Below are positions 11,376 to 23,731 of a DNA stretch of 64,000 bases, piece after piece. The DNA is taken from NCBI GenBank assembly GCA_963854735.1, contig OY978099.1, positions 1,860,001 through 1,924,000 of the forward strand, in the 5' to 3' direction. The number at the start of each line of letters is the position of its first letter. Within the stretch, counting starts at the first letter, position 1. Below the pieces are notes generated by a model. The model was not told the origin of the DNA, did not search any database, and saw nothing but the letters and a program-made list of their open reading frames with translations. Made by a program: the position numbers and the translations under genes. Source of the stretch: Marvania coccoides (Eukaryota; Chlorophyta; Trebouxiophyceae; Chlorellales; Chlorellaceae).

Positions 11376-11702
11376 TTGTGACCTCTCGTGGGACACGTCC
11401 TGGTGCACCTCGCCCAAAAACACTTGTACCATCTCAGCCGAAGACCCAGTCCCGTGTAAGGCTTGTGCTGCTCCGTGTTGAGCAGCAGTCTCAGATCCAG
11501 TAGCAGCCGCGGCGGCCGCAGGGGTCACAGGCCCAGCGCCAATTGCCCAGACGCCGGCTATAAACAAGCGCCCCTGGGCCCTGTCAGCGGCCAGTTCTTG
11601 CCAGGAGATCCCCGTCTGTGTGCCGCCCTGGAGGAAAATGATGTCCTTGAGGAACAGATTGCACAGGGTGTGGAGGGGGGTTTGCCGATGGTGCGGGGCT
11701 TG
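11376..11702 (-). other. Open frame of 109 codons, function unknown
   Basis: The minus strand between in-frame stops reads a protein-like sequence containing LFLKDIIFLQGGTQTGISWQ and ELAADRAQGRLFIAGVWAIG, followed by an Ala/Thr-rich tail. The balanced hydrophobic pattern suggests a real exon or a decayed one. No ATG start and no clear flanking exon could be fixed. The family is not recognised. The rest of the interval to 12252 holds no gene I can support. Confidence 0.25.
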
Positions 11703-12252
11703 TCATACTGGTCGAAATGGGGTTAGTAAGAGAGCAAACAAGGCATTATTTAGAGAGTGGTGGGGGGGGGAGACCGCAAGCGTTTGCACGGTTACTCATT
11801 GGTAAAACAAAATGCAACTTTCACGAGTGCCGAGTGCAAGCTTGCTGAGTGTCGTACAAAGATCAACCATTTCTTCTGCGGCTCCGTCCCCATGAACGGC
11901 GGCTCCATGCTTCAACGAACGCACAATCAAAGCCGGGCTCTTTTTTGCAATGCACCTCTGCGTAAGCATCAAACACAGATTTTAAAATAGCTTCCCGCCA
12001 TAAAAACGAGTCGCGTGTCATTGGGTCATGCCACACTTCCTTGCACGTCGTCTTATTTTGTTATTGACTGAAAACATCGCTAGAAGGAAAATATATCACT
12101 TGAAACCAGCAGTTTATAGATATCCCAGCAGCTGCATTTGCCAACTTACCTTTAGTCAATGTCGATGTTTTGTGCTTAGTGAGCTCGCACTGTCCCATTT
12201 AAAACCCACAGCTTCATTTAACAACTGCCAGACTCAAACCACCTAGCGCAAA

Positions 12253-13937
12253 ATGGGACAAGGCGGCGAGCAGCCCCAAACACCTGAGGATCCGTTGTTT
12301 TTGGCTCCTATTCCTTCCCAAGATGACCGGAGCTTGGACCCCGAGGTGGGCGATGGTGGTGCTCTTCAACCATTTCTTTTTACAGCCTCTATTTTGCCGC
12401 CCACACTGCCTCCATGACCAACGTTTTGTTTTTTGTGGTTGTGTTGCTGCCGCAGGTGTGGGACCTCATCATTGTGGGCGCTGGCATCGCTGGAGCGGCA
12501 TTCGCATACGAGCAGGGGCTGCAGGGTCGCCGCACTCTGCTGCTGGAGCGCGACCTTCGCCAGCCCGACCGCATTGTTGGCGAGCTGCTGCAGCCGGGTG
12601 GGTACCTTGTGCTCAAGCGCCTGGGGCTGGAGTCGTGCGTGGAGGGCATCGACGCCCAGCGCGTCAAGGGCTACTGCCTGTACAAGGACGGCGCCGAAGC
12701 TGAGATGGGGTACCCGCTGGAGGGGCAGGCCGCGGACGTTGCCGGCCGTTCATTCCACCACGGACGCTTCGTGCAGAAACTGCGTGGCGCAGCCGCCGCC
12801 GCGCCCAATGTGACGGTTCGCCAGGGCACCGTGAAGCGCCTGATCAACGACAAGCGCGAGAACTGGGAGGAGGGTCAGGTGGTGACTGGCGTGCGCTACA
12901 GGGCGGCAGGGGACGGCGCCGAGGCGGTGGCCCTGGCGCACCTCACCGTCGTGTGCGACGGCATGTACTCCTCTTTCCGCACCAAGCTCAGCGTGCCCGA
13001 CATCGACCACCCCTCCTTCTTCGTTGCGCTGCTGCTGGAGGGAGTGGCGTTGCCCCACCCTGGGTACGGCCACGTGGTGCTGGCCAACCCCTCGCCCGTG
13101 CTGTTCTACCCTATCTCCTCCACCGCGGTGCGCTGCTTGGTGGACTACCCCGGCACAAATCTGCCCTCTGCCACTGCCGGCGACCTTCAAAAATACCTGC
13201 TGGAGAAGATCGCGCCGCAGGTGCCGCACGAGCTCAGGGAGGCGTTCGATGTGGCGGCCAAGTCGGGCCGCGTGCGTTCGCTGCAGAACTCTCAGATCAC
13301 TTCGGCGCCGCTGCACCCCCCTGGCGCCCTGCTCCTGGGCGACGCATTCAACATGCGGCACCCGCTGACTGGAGGGGGCATGACGGTGGCGCTGTCCGAC
13401 ACCGCGCTGCTGTGTGAGATGCTGCGCCCCCTCCCCGACCTGACAGACCCCATTGCCACCTCGGACGCCACGGCAGCGTTCTACGTGCGACGCAAACCGG
13501 TGTCGGCGACGATCAACACCCTCGCAAACGCGCTGTACAAGGTGTTCTGCTCCACGGGGTCCACCGCGCATGAGGAGATGCGGTCTGCGTGCTTTGACTA
13601 CCTCAAGCTGGGTGGCGTCTGCTCGTCAGGCCCGGTGTCGCTGCTGTCGGGGCTCAACCCGCGGCCCTCGGTGTTGGTCGCGCACTTCTTCATGGTGGCG
13701 CTGTACGGGGTGGGTCGCCTGCTGTGGCCCAGGCCCAGCGTGCGTGGGTTGTGGGTGGGGCTGCTGCTGCTGCATGCGGCCTGCTGCATCATCTTCCCCA
13801 TCATCAAGGCGGAGGGGGTGCGCGCGGTGTTCTTCCCGTTCCTGACAAGAACGCCCAAGACCAGCCCGCAGCTGCGAAAGGCAGCGAGCGAGCTCCGACT
13901 CAAAACGTTGGCTGGCGGCGATGCAAAGCAAGACTGA
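12253..13937 (+). CDS. SQE: Squalene monooxygenase (squalene epoxidase)
   Basis: Two exons, 12253-12345 and 12456-13937, giving 524 residues. It is an FAD monooxygenase that epoxidises squalene to 2,3-oxidosqualene, the oxygen-dependent step of sterol synthesis, on the ER membrane. Motifs are the FAD Rossmann site DLIIVGAGIAGAAFAYEQ, LLLERDL, the family signature GELLQPGGYLVL, VVCDGMYSSFR (DG motif), and GDAFNMRHPLTGGGMTVAL (GD motif with the squalene-site residues). A hydrophobic C-terminus with two helices near residues 430-485 is the usual monotopic anchor. Unlike many homologues it has only a short hydrophilic N-terminus (exon 1) and no N-terminal helix. The 273-codon antisense frame is a codon-bias shadow. 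Confidence 0.95.
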
Positions 13938-14232
13938 CACGGTTGCCAATTATTACGTTTGCTGCTGTGGTGTATACTCATACGAAGTATTCCATTATTC
14001 ATACATTCATTCATTTTCTTCTTTTATCCTATCCATTAATGAAGCATCTTTCCCTCAACTATGTCACTGCTGCTGCTGCTATTTTCCACTTCTGCTCCCT
14101 CCTCACAGCATGAGGCTTGGCGTCAATTGCCAACATCCATGTCCCATTATCCTGCTGTAAATATGAATTGAGAGTAAGTTGAAATACACTTGGAGCGAGT
14201 TGTCAGGCATAATACTATTATGTATATTATAT

Positions 14233-14278
14233 ATTGATATCATTTTCATATGATATTCAAATTGAAAATGATATCAAT
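14233..14278. repeat. Perfect 16-bp inverted repeat with 14-bp loop
   Basis: ATTGATATCATTTTCA at 14233-14248 is exactly complemented by TGAAAATGATATCAAT at 14263-14278. It sits in the 455-bp gap between the squalene monooxygenase stop and the next start at 14393, in AT-rich DNA where composition changes. It could be a transcript-end hairpin or a tiny terminal-inverted-repeat element. Nothing else was recognised in this gap. Confidence 0.7.
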
Positions 14279-14392
14279 CTCTGGAGCTGGCTGGGATGCA
14301 AATAAACAATTTCTTTATTTCATCCAAACAGTATGTGACCAGCAGCTATGGTCACTTAGCCACAGGGCATTGCATCGTTTAATAATAAGGAC

Positions 14393-17300
14393 ATGATTAA
14401 TTTTAATTCGTTTTTCATAGCCGCTCTCTTCACGAGCCTGCTTCTCCATCCCTGCATCGGAGCTACTCTGCCTGGAATTTTACATCAACCACGGCACAGG
14501 CAGCTTGAATCGCGACAGGAGCCCCGCTACTTTCAATTTATTTTGTGTTCGGACTTTGGCCACCAGGTGCGTTGCTTGTTCAGCCCTGGTGGCGTCAAAC
14601 AATTCGAAATTATTTATTCGATTTTTGCCATTTAACTCGCATAACATCTTCCTTATAGATTGATGCTTTTATGAATGGGGTGGCGTTGGCATATTTGCTC
14701 AACCTCACTATTGTCATTCCACCATGGTATCCAGCATGGAGGTGCGTGGGAGCAGAGAGCAGTAGAGATCCTGAAGATTGTATAACTCAATCTGTGCATT
14801 TCCTACCTGTCACGCAGTTCGCGGCATAAAAGTGCTGTTGCCGGACGAATGACCCACTTTGACACCCAAAGCCAATACGCGGTCAGAATGGAGGAGCTGT
14901 GGGACGTGCGACACCTTCATTCGGCATTAACAAGCTTTGTTAGAGTGAGATTGAATCATTTTATAAGTAGAAAGTGGCATTGCTATCGAAGCTCATCATT
15001 TTTGTTGCTGCTGCAGTTTGCATCATCGCTTCCTCAATATTTGAATACGAGCATTCCCGGAGCATGGGTCGACGCGTCGCCTGTCGATCCTACGAAACCC
15101 ACCTCGTTGGTTCGCTACCAGGAGATGCTGCAGTTCTCAAGAGTTTTGACAGTTGGCTGCACAGTAGGAAAAGTGGCATGGACGACCGAGGTATGCAAAT
15201 TTAATTTGAAATATGCCTTAAATTGTATTAAACCTTGTTATTATACGTTTCTACGAGCTTCTCACAACCAACTTTACTGAAATGCTGGAGGAACTGGGTC
15301 GGCTTCGTGCAGCGCTGTATCTGGGACTCAGGCCAAGCAACCAGGTTCTGTCGTCCGCTCGCTCGGCCCTTTATAGTAATGGATTTCTTCCACGAAATCG
15401 GCCTTATCTTGGGCTGCACCTCCGACACGACTTTGACTGGAAGTCGCACTGCGAGGCGCTAGACCTTGGCAACATCCACGAGTGCTACATGGAAGGCAGC
15501 CTGGTGGCGTCGCTGCTTCAAAACTATCGATTCCCAATTGCATACCGACACCTGGTAGTGGCGGCTGATGCTGGTACCTTCAGCGAAAATGAAGCTCTGT
15601 TGTTTTTGAACGCGGGGTTTGAGACGGTCTCGTATCCCTCGGGCACGTGTGCCATGCGCCATAATATCTCCATTTGCAAATCATTTCCAAAAGAAATTAC
15701 CGTTCCAGCTTCGCTGCAGCTCATGGCAGTTTCTGATTTTTTCGTTGGCAACTCGTTTTCTTTCTTCTCCAGCTTTGTGAGGTTCAAGAAGTTTGTCGTT
15801 CGTGATCCATTGGCAAGCCTTTCTGACACGCTGTTTTACAATTCCCCTATGGCTGCGTCCTCTGGCGACGCCGTGGCATTTGAGGCAAAGCTATATGGCA
15901 TTTACAGCGGGGTGCTCAAGCCGCATTTGTTCAGCGGGAAACGCGGCGCGGCCTACTTAGGCGTCCTTCGTCAGCAAGAAAGTAGTAGGCGATGCCTGCA
16001 CAAGTTGCAAGCCGATTTGGAGGGTTTGCTCTGTGACCATCGCATAACTGCTTCTCCTGAATTAAATCCTGTTCGCCGTGTTGCTCTTGGCTACGCAAAT
16101 AGCCTGCATACCGCAGCCTTGATAGCTGTTGAGGGCCACATTGTGACGACCGTTTTAAATTGGTATCCAAAAGTAGCGATTTTTCTCGACGGGCTTGAAA
16201 TCGGCTCATGCATCGCCAATTTAGAAGGGGGCAAGTTCGCAGTGCAGCTGCCTCATGTTTCGGAGACTGGCATTTCTTCAATAGTCGCCTGCGTGGTTGG
16301 GCCTGAGCGGGTGTGCTCAGACCCCACGCCAGTGCGCATTGAGCGTGCTTGGGCAAGGAGCTCCTTGCCTGGTGCAGCACCGACAGTGCACGTGTTCTTT
16401 TCGCGGTCGCATCATATTTCTGGAGGCTCTGAGTCTCTGCACCAGCTTCACCAAGAAATAAACTACTGGCACCAAAGTGGAGACCTTGCGCTGAAGTCGA
16501 CGTTTCCGGCAGGCGCCCTGCACTATCACAGGCGGTACGTTTGCTTGTTGTATTTTGCTTGCAAAAATAAATAGGAAGAATTCTCACTCTATCCTGTTTT
16601 TTTGCATTGCGCAGGTACTCAAACTTCATGCAGGTGGAAATCCCAACAGACCTTGCCTCCCAAGACTATTTCCTGGTACCTGAGCAAGCTAGCGGAGCAA
16701 ATAACTCCTGGGTTAATGCCTTTGTGTTCATTGGTGTGGTCCCCATGGTGTACCACCTGGGGCAGCACCACACACGAGTTCGTTCGGAGTTTCTGCCGCA
16801 TGCGGGGTTCAAGCCGCTCTGCCTCACCATTTACGGCGCCGCGCTGTACGGATGTGCAACACGCAGCGTCATTACCACGCCCATGAATGATTTCTTCCTC
16901 CGCTCAGCTGAACTGTGGGCGCTGTCTTACTCTGAGGATTGGGAGGCCAAGGTAATAATTTTCTACATGGTATTCACATACTATCTAATTTTTTGTACTG
17001 CGGAAAAATCCAACTTCAAGCCGCCCCTTCCCAAACTCTCTGTTCCCCGGGGTTTTCTTTTTCCAGGAAGATATTATTCTGTACGACCCGGATTCGTTAG
17101 ACCTGGATCTATCTCGCATCCAAGTGAGTGGGTAGCCTTTTCTGCTTTGTTTTTTTTAGAATATGCAATGAGCAACTGGTGCTAAACTGCATGTTATTTC
17201 CCACTCTGTGCAGTTGCCGCCAGGTGCAAAGATTGTGGAGATGAGCGGCTACGATAGAAATGGCATGGTAGGGATGTACAAGCGGGCAAAGATTCTGTTG

Positions 17301-18380
17301 GACGGGTACTTTCCTGGGAGGGAGCGCTCAGTTCTCGAGAGTTCTCTGTTCAACGTGATTCCTCTTGTTGCGAACCATGGCCATGCCGCTGAATTTGAGA
17401 TTCCAAGGGAGTGGAAGTGGGAAATGTTTGACTACGAATCGCTGAGCTCCAAAGTTGGGAAGCTTTTGCGCCATCATGCCTCTGAGATCCCTAAACTGCT
17501 TCCCTTTCAAGCCAGGGTCAAGGCCATGCGGCAGGCTTTCTCCCGCCAGGTCCTGGACTATTTTCAGGTTTGGGGTCTCCTATTGAATTACTTGGTCCTT
17601 CTTAAACATGCATGCATATAACCAGCTCACTTTTAAACCCTGCAGGACGATGTTCATGTGATGATCCCGGCATTTGCGCCCTCATCTGACGCCATTTTGG
17701 GCGTGCATGCCGACCTCGCCGTGGCCAATGCAGCTATTTTTCAGCACCGATCCCCTTTTTCGTCACAAGAAATACTGACCTTGCACCGCCACTACTTTGA
17801 GTTTGAGTTTGCTGGCGTGCTGTCAGCAATGAGTCGCCAGAGCGCTTTTGAGCTCAAGGTGACCACACTTTTGCCCGAATATTTATTCCAAGCGCAGGTG
17901 GGCGGCTTCATGCAGCCCCCTCAGTTTCGACACCAGCGAGATTTTGTTCTCATCTTGCCTCCATTCCATCTTGCACTCGACACTGCTTTTGTTGGTTCGA
18001 TGTTTCGCCAAGCTCTCCGAGAGCAGGTTGATATCATAATAGGCCCCCAAAATACGCTGCTTGTTCGTCAAAGATGGTATTACGGTGCGATACGGGAATT
18101 AGTGGGTAACAAACAATTTTATTCGGTGTCTGGTGTGCTCGAGGTACTTCGCCAGGAGCACGGCGTTCGAGCAGCTGTGTGGCGCCCTGATTTTGATTTT
18201 GACTGTGATATCTTTCTTTTGGACTTTTACAAGACGGAAAACAGCAGGTGCTGCCCAAGGTTGTTAAAATCGTTGCACTGGCAGGCCTCTTTAAGTAATT
18301 CTTTTCTAGACCAGTTTCTAGGACGGAGCAGCGCTGTACATTCGTTTGTTCGAGGTTTCATTGAACGCTGCAATGTGTAG
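14393..18380 (+). CDS. Secreted/Golgi multidomain glycosyltransferase-like protein
   Basis: Nine exons: 14393-14566, 14659-14741, 14818-14944, 15017-15190, 15258-16534, 16615-16951, 17067-17123, 17214-17567 and 17646-18380, giving 1105 residues. Every junction is GT-AG and frame-preserving. A signal peptide or anchor (FFIAALFTSLLLHP) opens the protein. Residues about 50-370 resemble O-fucosyltransferase-like GT-B proteins: CSDFGHQIDAFMNGVALAY, YLGLHLRHDFDW, an acceptor-like YxHLVVAADAG segment and DFFVGNSFSFFSSFVRF. About 400-600 is a possible beta-sandwich linker. About 740-860 looks like a nucleotide-sugar-binding GT half (MYKRAKILLDGYFPGRERSVLES, NVIPLVANHG). The last 245 residues are a separate unrecognised domain. 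The exact sugar and acceptor are unknown. It is the first glycan gene after the housekeeping block. Confidence 0.75.
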
Positions 18381-18549
18381 TGCATTGAAATCCATTTATG
18401 TTCGAAATTATTTGTACACTGCATATATTCTGTGATATTATTTATACATGTTTTTCTCCTGCAACAAATAATGACATTTACTTGATATAAAATATGTAAG
18501 TACAATCATATAATATGCTGACTACTGGTAGTGGCAGTTTATTTAAAAG

Positions 18550-21500
18550 TTAAATAGACAGAGCTATTTTCCTTGAATTCAGCCATTGCAAAATTGTAGC
18601 AAATGCATCGCCTTTTGATGGATCATAGCCAGTTTCAGGAGCAGGCAGCGACCACAGCTTGGGTTCATCTTTCTCCCTGCTCGCCCGCTGCTCTTCAAGA
18701 TACCGCGTTACGGTCGCATTGTAGGGGCGATAGCCGCTGTAAAAGTACCGCCGCCATACTTTGCCGAGAGCAAGCTGCTTGGACTTGATCTCTTCTTCCG
18801 AAACAGCCTTCAGCAGCTTTGGCAGCTCTTTCAAGTCATCAAAGGGAGAGAACCTCAAAGAGAATTTGGCGACGTCCAGAATTGACTCGAATCCGACATG
18901 AACGTCCTCCATCAAAATCACGGGAATGCAACTGAAGGGCAGACGGTGAAAACAGCGATTAGTAAATTCAATTATAAGCACCGTTAGTGTATGTGTCCTC
19001 AAAGAGCTTCGGCAGTACTCACCCGTGCACCACAGCATCGTCAAAGCGAGCAGACCAGCCATCGCCCATAATGACAAGGCAAAACAAGGAAGACGCCAGC
19101 AGATCCGAGTAAGAATGGAATTTCATGTCAGGCGGGGAACCGTCCCCGAAATAAATCCTGTGCTTATCCCACCATTTCTTATCTTTTGACAGTTTTCCTA
19201 ATTTCTGCCTCACTCCGCGAGAATACCTGGGGAAGTCCTGTTGGATGCGACCCTTATGAAATGCAAGGATTGTGCGATTCCGAGTTGGTGCACCAAACAT
19301 AGGGGCGCTAGAGTATCTGCAAAGCAGCCCAGGAAACACACGCAGAGATTAGAAAGTGTAGTGTGGAGAGTGCTGGGCAGTATTCGGAGGACTGCCCAGT
19401 GCTCTCTAATGTAATGTTAATGTCTAATGTACAGCGTAGGGTGGCAGTGACTCACTTGTTTGGTGGCCACATTAAGGGAACAACGAGATCCTGTGCAGCG
19501 ATGTTTGACAGACGGGTGTTGTTGAGAATGTCCGCCGGAATAAACAAAATGTAAAAACAATAATAGCACAACTCTTAAAAATCAGGCAACTTACCTTGGA
19601 AGAGTTGTAGCATGGATAATTGCCAAGCTTTGCCAAGTGGCCCTCTGGCTGGTACACCGGGTGAATAAACTCTTGGGTGAAGTCGTCCGCCATGTACGCA
19701 GTAAAGCTCTGGTTATTAAACCCGGTGTATCCCCAGTGTGCCAAGACAATCGCCGGGCGCAACACCTCAGGAACATAACAGGAGCCCTCATCGTGCGTTG
19801 TCAACTGCACATCGGCATAGGCGGAGATTGAGATTGAATTTTTGATTTCATCGAGCGTTGGTTGCAAAAACTAAATAAAAAGAAATCAAAGGAGGCTGCG
19901 AAACTGGCGTACCACGATGTGATCGACGCCACCTTTTCTGTCCCAGTAAGGATAGTGTGAGCGAATCCAGGACCACGCTTCTATCATCATGTTTGTGGCC
20001 CCGTGCGCCCTGTTCCCTCCAGGGCCACCATGGAACCAGGGGAAGTCGTTGAACCCGTAAATGGGATGGGCGTTGCACGATGTATATACTGGCAGATAAA
20101 AGAAATCGGCTTCCTGCAGAAGGGGAAGACGTGAATTAGCATTTCCCCCCAAAAGATGAAATTATCTTTTGTGCGTAACAAAACAAAGGAGGGCTCACTT
20201 CAGGATCCAACGTCCGGTGTTCGCTTTGCAGAAGGAATTCGTGCAAACCGAGCTCTAGGTTGTAGGTCCATCCAGTGAAATGGGTGTCATTTGGGCCACC
20301 AAATAGCCGGTGCACGCACGAATGGGCATCCACCCGGTACTGCAACAGCAGCTGGTTGTATATCGGCGGCAGCTCGTAAACGTATATTAAAGGCCGTCTC
20401 CGAGTGGTCGCCGGGGGCGGATCTTGAGCTGCAGGCGTGTGGACATGGAGGTCCAACCATGGCCGCTCCAACTCAAGCCCAGGCTCCCAGGATGTGTTTG
20501 ACGTGCGATACGCACAGTCCTGGCCAAACCAGCCATCATGACACCTGCACCACCCGGATTGGCATTCCCCATGACCTGCAGCAGGGACCACAGATCCTCA
20601 ACATTTGGAAAGCTACAGCTGAAGTTTGGAAAATTCTCAAAAGAAAATCGGCGAGCTCACCATTGCATTGGTTCAAGCACACTTGCTCCGAGTTCATTTC
20701 GCAGTGCATCCCTCCGAGTCCATCCATGTAGCAAGGGCAGCGGTAGCTAGGCGTTTTGGCGTTGCACCAGCCATCGGGCCCAGTGAGGTTGTCAGGGTGG
20801 ACTATCCCGATGGCGGCCTTGCTGCCGTCAGGGGCAATGCTCGGCTGGCAGTGGTACCCCAGCGGCCGCCCATACTGCTTTGGTGGTGACCCTGTAGGCA
20901 ATGGCGCCCATTTTAGATATATTGATAAACCGTTCTATGCTTTTGCTTGAGAAATATTTTTCTATGCCAACCTGGTGGGTCATACTCGCTGGCTGGCTTT
21001 CTGCCGTACGTTGTGTTTGAGGGGCAGAAGCACATTCCGATGTCTTCATCGCAGTACCCAGCGCATCGGGAGTGGATGCCATACGGCCCCTTCCAATCCA
21101 ACGGCTTGCCATGAGGCTCAAAGCCGTGCGTGCGGTAGTACTGGCTGCAGCGCCGTGGCATTCGCACATCGCAGGCGTCTCCTCTCCAGCCAGCAGGGCA
21201 GCGGCACCAGCCCACTGCAGCATCACACACCTGGAAACCATTGTTTGTTCTTACCAGTTTGTCGACACAACGATAAGAAGAACAAATATGCATCAAGACT
21301 CACCCCAACGCTGTTGCAGTTCCATAGGCATTGCTTTTCACCCTGCGGCGGAGGCTTCCATGGGATGGTGTCCCTGTCGTCCCATTGCTGGCACCAGCTG
21401 CCTTTGACCGCAAAGCAAGAGTGAACCCCACGTGTGCTGCTGCTGTGCGATCTCGCAAGCTCTTGCAACCCTTTTCCGATTGATGAAACTGAAGATGGCA

Positions 21501-21678
21501 AAACTAAAACGGATCTTTTTGCTGCCACATGTTTCCTTGCATCACTATGTGTGCTCCATATCTCCCGAAAGTTAAATAATAATATTAACAGAATAAGTCC
21601 AGCAGCTGCAGCAAAAAAACGTCGAAATCGATGCAAGCAGCCCGCTTTGCCAGTGTATGCAGAGTTTAAAATTTTCAT
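18550..21678 (-). CDS. Exostosin-family glycosyltransferase (GT47) with EGF-like repeats
   Basis: Nine minus-strand exons: 21678-21304, 21230-20972, 20891-20661, 20575-20199, 20113-19913, 19870-19595, 19490-19456, 19316-19023 and 18931-18550, giving 809 residues. It has type II topology, with an anchor at about 20-37 (AAAGLILLILLF). Residues about 125-310 hold Cys-rich EGF-like units (GWCRCPAGWRGDACD, CNGHGECQSGWCRCHDGWFG). The exostosin domain follows: RPLIYVYELPPIYN, EADFFYLPVYTSC, DHIVFLQ, an exon 7 segment DLVVPLMWPPN, RNRTILAFHKG and the nucleotide-sugar loop DAVVHGCIPVILMEDV. Exon 7 is only 35 nt. GT47 enzymes build beta-linked wall or proteoglycan chains in the Golgi. EGF-plus-exostosin architecture is known from green algae. 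The donor sugar is not predictable. Confidence 0.9.
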
Positions 21679-22082
21679 GGCGAAGGTAACATTAAATTCA
21701 TAGTGAAAACAGAGTTACACATGTGGTGGGATTCGATAAAAGTACATTTTTGTATTTTTTTGTTTTTGTGTATGCTTTCTTCATTCCTAATTAGAAAGCA
21801 GCAGCATGAAGAAAAAAGGGCGAGGGTCATTGCCTGACTTGCGCACACAACTCCAATTTTGTCATGCCGTTGTGCTTGAAATAGGCTCATATGATGTCTC
21901 CGTTGTTGCGGCGGCCGCTCCTGGCTCCGGCAGCTACTCGACGGCCACGCCCGGAGCACCTGGTTTGGGACCAATCTTGTATTTTCTTCTGCGCATAATC
22001 GTTTATTATTAAATAGTACAACAAATCGTATAATTTATTATATACATAAATGGTAAAATTATTTGTGACAGAGATGAACAGT
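21679..22082. other. Intergenic between two minus-strand genes
   Basis: AT-rich, with a 68-codon plus-strand frame that resembles nothing. It presumably contains the exostosin promoter and the 3' end of the FkbM gene. Confidence 0.35.
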
Positions 22083-23237
22083 TTAATACTTGGTAAACCA
22101 GAGGTTGGTATTGAACGCCTTTTTTATCCGTTGTATAAATCTCTGCCTAGAAATAACAGAGGAGAAAAGCAAATAATTTTCTTCATAGCTGTGAACGTCG
22201 ACGTCGTTTATTGCCAGCCCCTGTTTAGCAATGGCCCATGGCACCTCGATAGCTGCGTACTTCAATTTATAAAGCAGCGCCAGCATCTCGCCCAGGCCAG
22301 CAGTGCCGTAGCCAGGAGAGAACTCAATCATGACATGCTTCACCTTGCCAGAGTTCAGAAGCTTTGCTGCAGACAAAATCACTGTGGGCTCTGATCCTTC
22401 GGCGTCAGCTTTCAGCACACAGACTTGGGGGAGCGATTCCACCGGAAAGAGCTTGTCAAACCGTTTCTGCTCGACTAGAATGCCCTCGGTAGCATTTGGA
22501 TCGACGCGAGCCACCCCCAGGACGCCTTGCATTGGCACACGCATGTGCACGTGGCCCTCGGTCTTTCCCAGAGCGTAGGGGTACACGGTACCACGGGATG
22601 TGAAGCCGTTGAGAACGAGGTTCATCTCAAGCACGGAGCGAAACAGAGGAACCGGCTCAACAGCGGCGAACTTGCAGCCCAAACTGGCTCCAAGCAGTGC
22701 GTAGTATCCAAAATGGCTACCAATATCAATCACCATGCCACCGGCCTCACAGCAAGTTGTCAACTTGTGGACCCAGAGGGCTGAGAGGCCCGGCTCCAGA
22801 GCTCTGCATCAGAAAATGGAAAATCTTCAGAGGCGGCCAATAGTGAGCAGCAGCTGCGCCATCACACACACCTGCCTACCTAATTTTTTCATCTTTGACC
22901 TGGTAAGAATCGGCGTCATGACCAAGGAATCCGTAGAGAAAAGAGTTGTTGACCTGGCAAATGGAGGAAGTAACAAGGTTGATTAGTACCTAGCGCACAA
23001 TTCCAGTCTTAATGCAACACTTGCACATACTCGTATTTTTGCCACGCTAACGCCCAATGGCGGAAGATTGTCTTTTGTCTGGCTGCTGACCCCTTGGCCT
23101 TGGAGAGAAGGGGGAGGCTCTTTTAGGAAATTCTTCCGTTGCGACCATTGTAATGCTGCAACGCCCAAGAAGACAGCCAGGCCAATAAATAGCAGTGGCT
23201 GCAACCGGCGGTAGCACAGCTTCTCATTACGCCGCAT
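22083..23237 (-). CDS. FkbM-type methyltransferase, membrane-anchored
   Basis: Three exons: 23237-23031, 22953-22880 and 22803-22083, giving 333 residues. FkbM enzymes are SAM-dependent O-methyltransferases, often acting on sugars. Residues about 13-30 form a type II anchor (LLFIGLAVFLGVAAL). The SAM site is GMVIDIGSHFGYYALLGASL, followed by AAVEPVPLFRSVLEMN, the central VCVLKADAEGSEP and HVMIEFSPGYG. Exon 2 was set at 22953-22880 because its ATTAG|GTAGGC donor gives the right phase for ALEPGLSALWVHKL in exon 3; the nearer CAG|GTCAAA does not. It lies tail-to-head with the exostosin gene on the same strand, consistent with a shared glycan role. Confidence 0.88.
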
Positions 23238-23731
23238 CACCGCCGTTGGTCGCCGTTGGGGAGCACCTGCTTGCCTACAGCGGCAGACACATCATAAATG
23301 CATCCTCTCCTGAGGACCGCAACTTAGGCCAGTACGTTTTGAAGCACCATCAGACGCATTAAATGATTGGCTTTACCTCAAGTAAAAAAAAAAAACAGAA
23401 AAAATACCAGATAATAATAAAACAGTTAATACGTAACGCGTGGAATTTTGGCAGATAATTGCTGACAGAGCTCAATCCGCAGCAATTTTAATTATTTGTG
23501 TGTAAGACAGTTTCCCCCTTCTCTCTCCGCGAGCAAAAATACCAGTTTTAATTAGTTCAGTCACCCCCCAATGAGGGTGACTTCCCATTTGACATATATA
23601 TATATACATATATATATATATTTATGCACACGGCGGACTGGCAACATGGCGTTCGCAATAGAACCAATCTGCAGTTCCACTTGGTACTCGCGGCGGACGT
23701 TCTTCAGGTCCGCCCCACCCTCCACTCGACC
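23238..23731. other. Intergenic with TA-rich microsatellite
   Basis: A (TA)-rich run at about 23598-23622 and AT-rich sequence. No gene is recognised. Confidence 0.4.

Noticed and set aside
12750..13571. 273-codon antisense frame over squalene monooxygenase
   Set aside because: Arg/His/Gly-rich with no start context or domain. It mirrors the GC-biased codons of a certain gene.
14945..15016. Reading through intron 3 of the multidomain gene (72 bp, no stop)
   Set aside because: The frame stays open, but the segment has GTGAGA and CTGCAG ends and a pyrimidine tract, and its translation adds an Arg/Leu run unlike the rest. Retention cannot be excluded without RNA.
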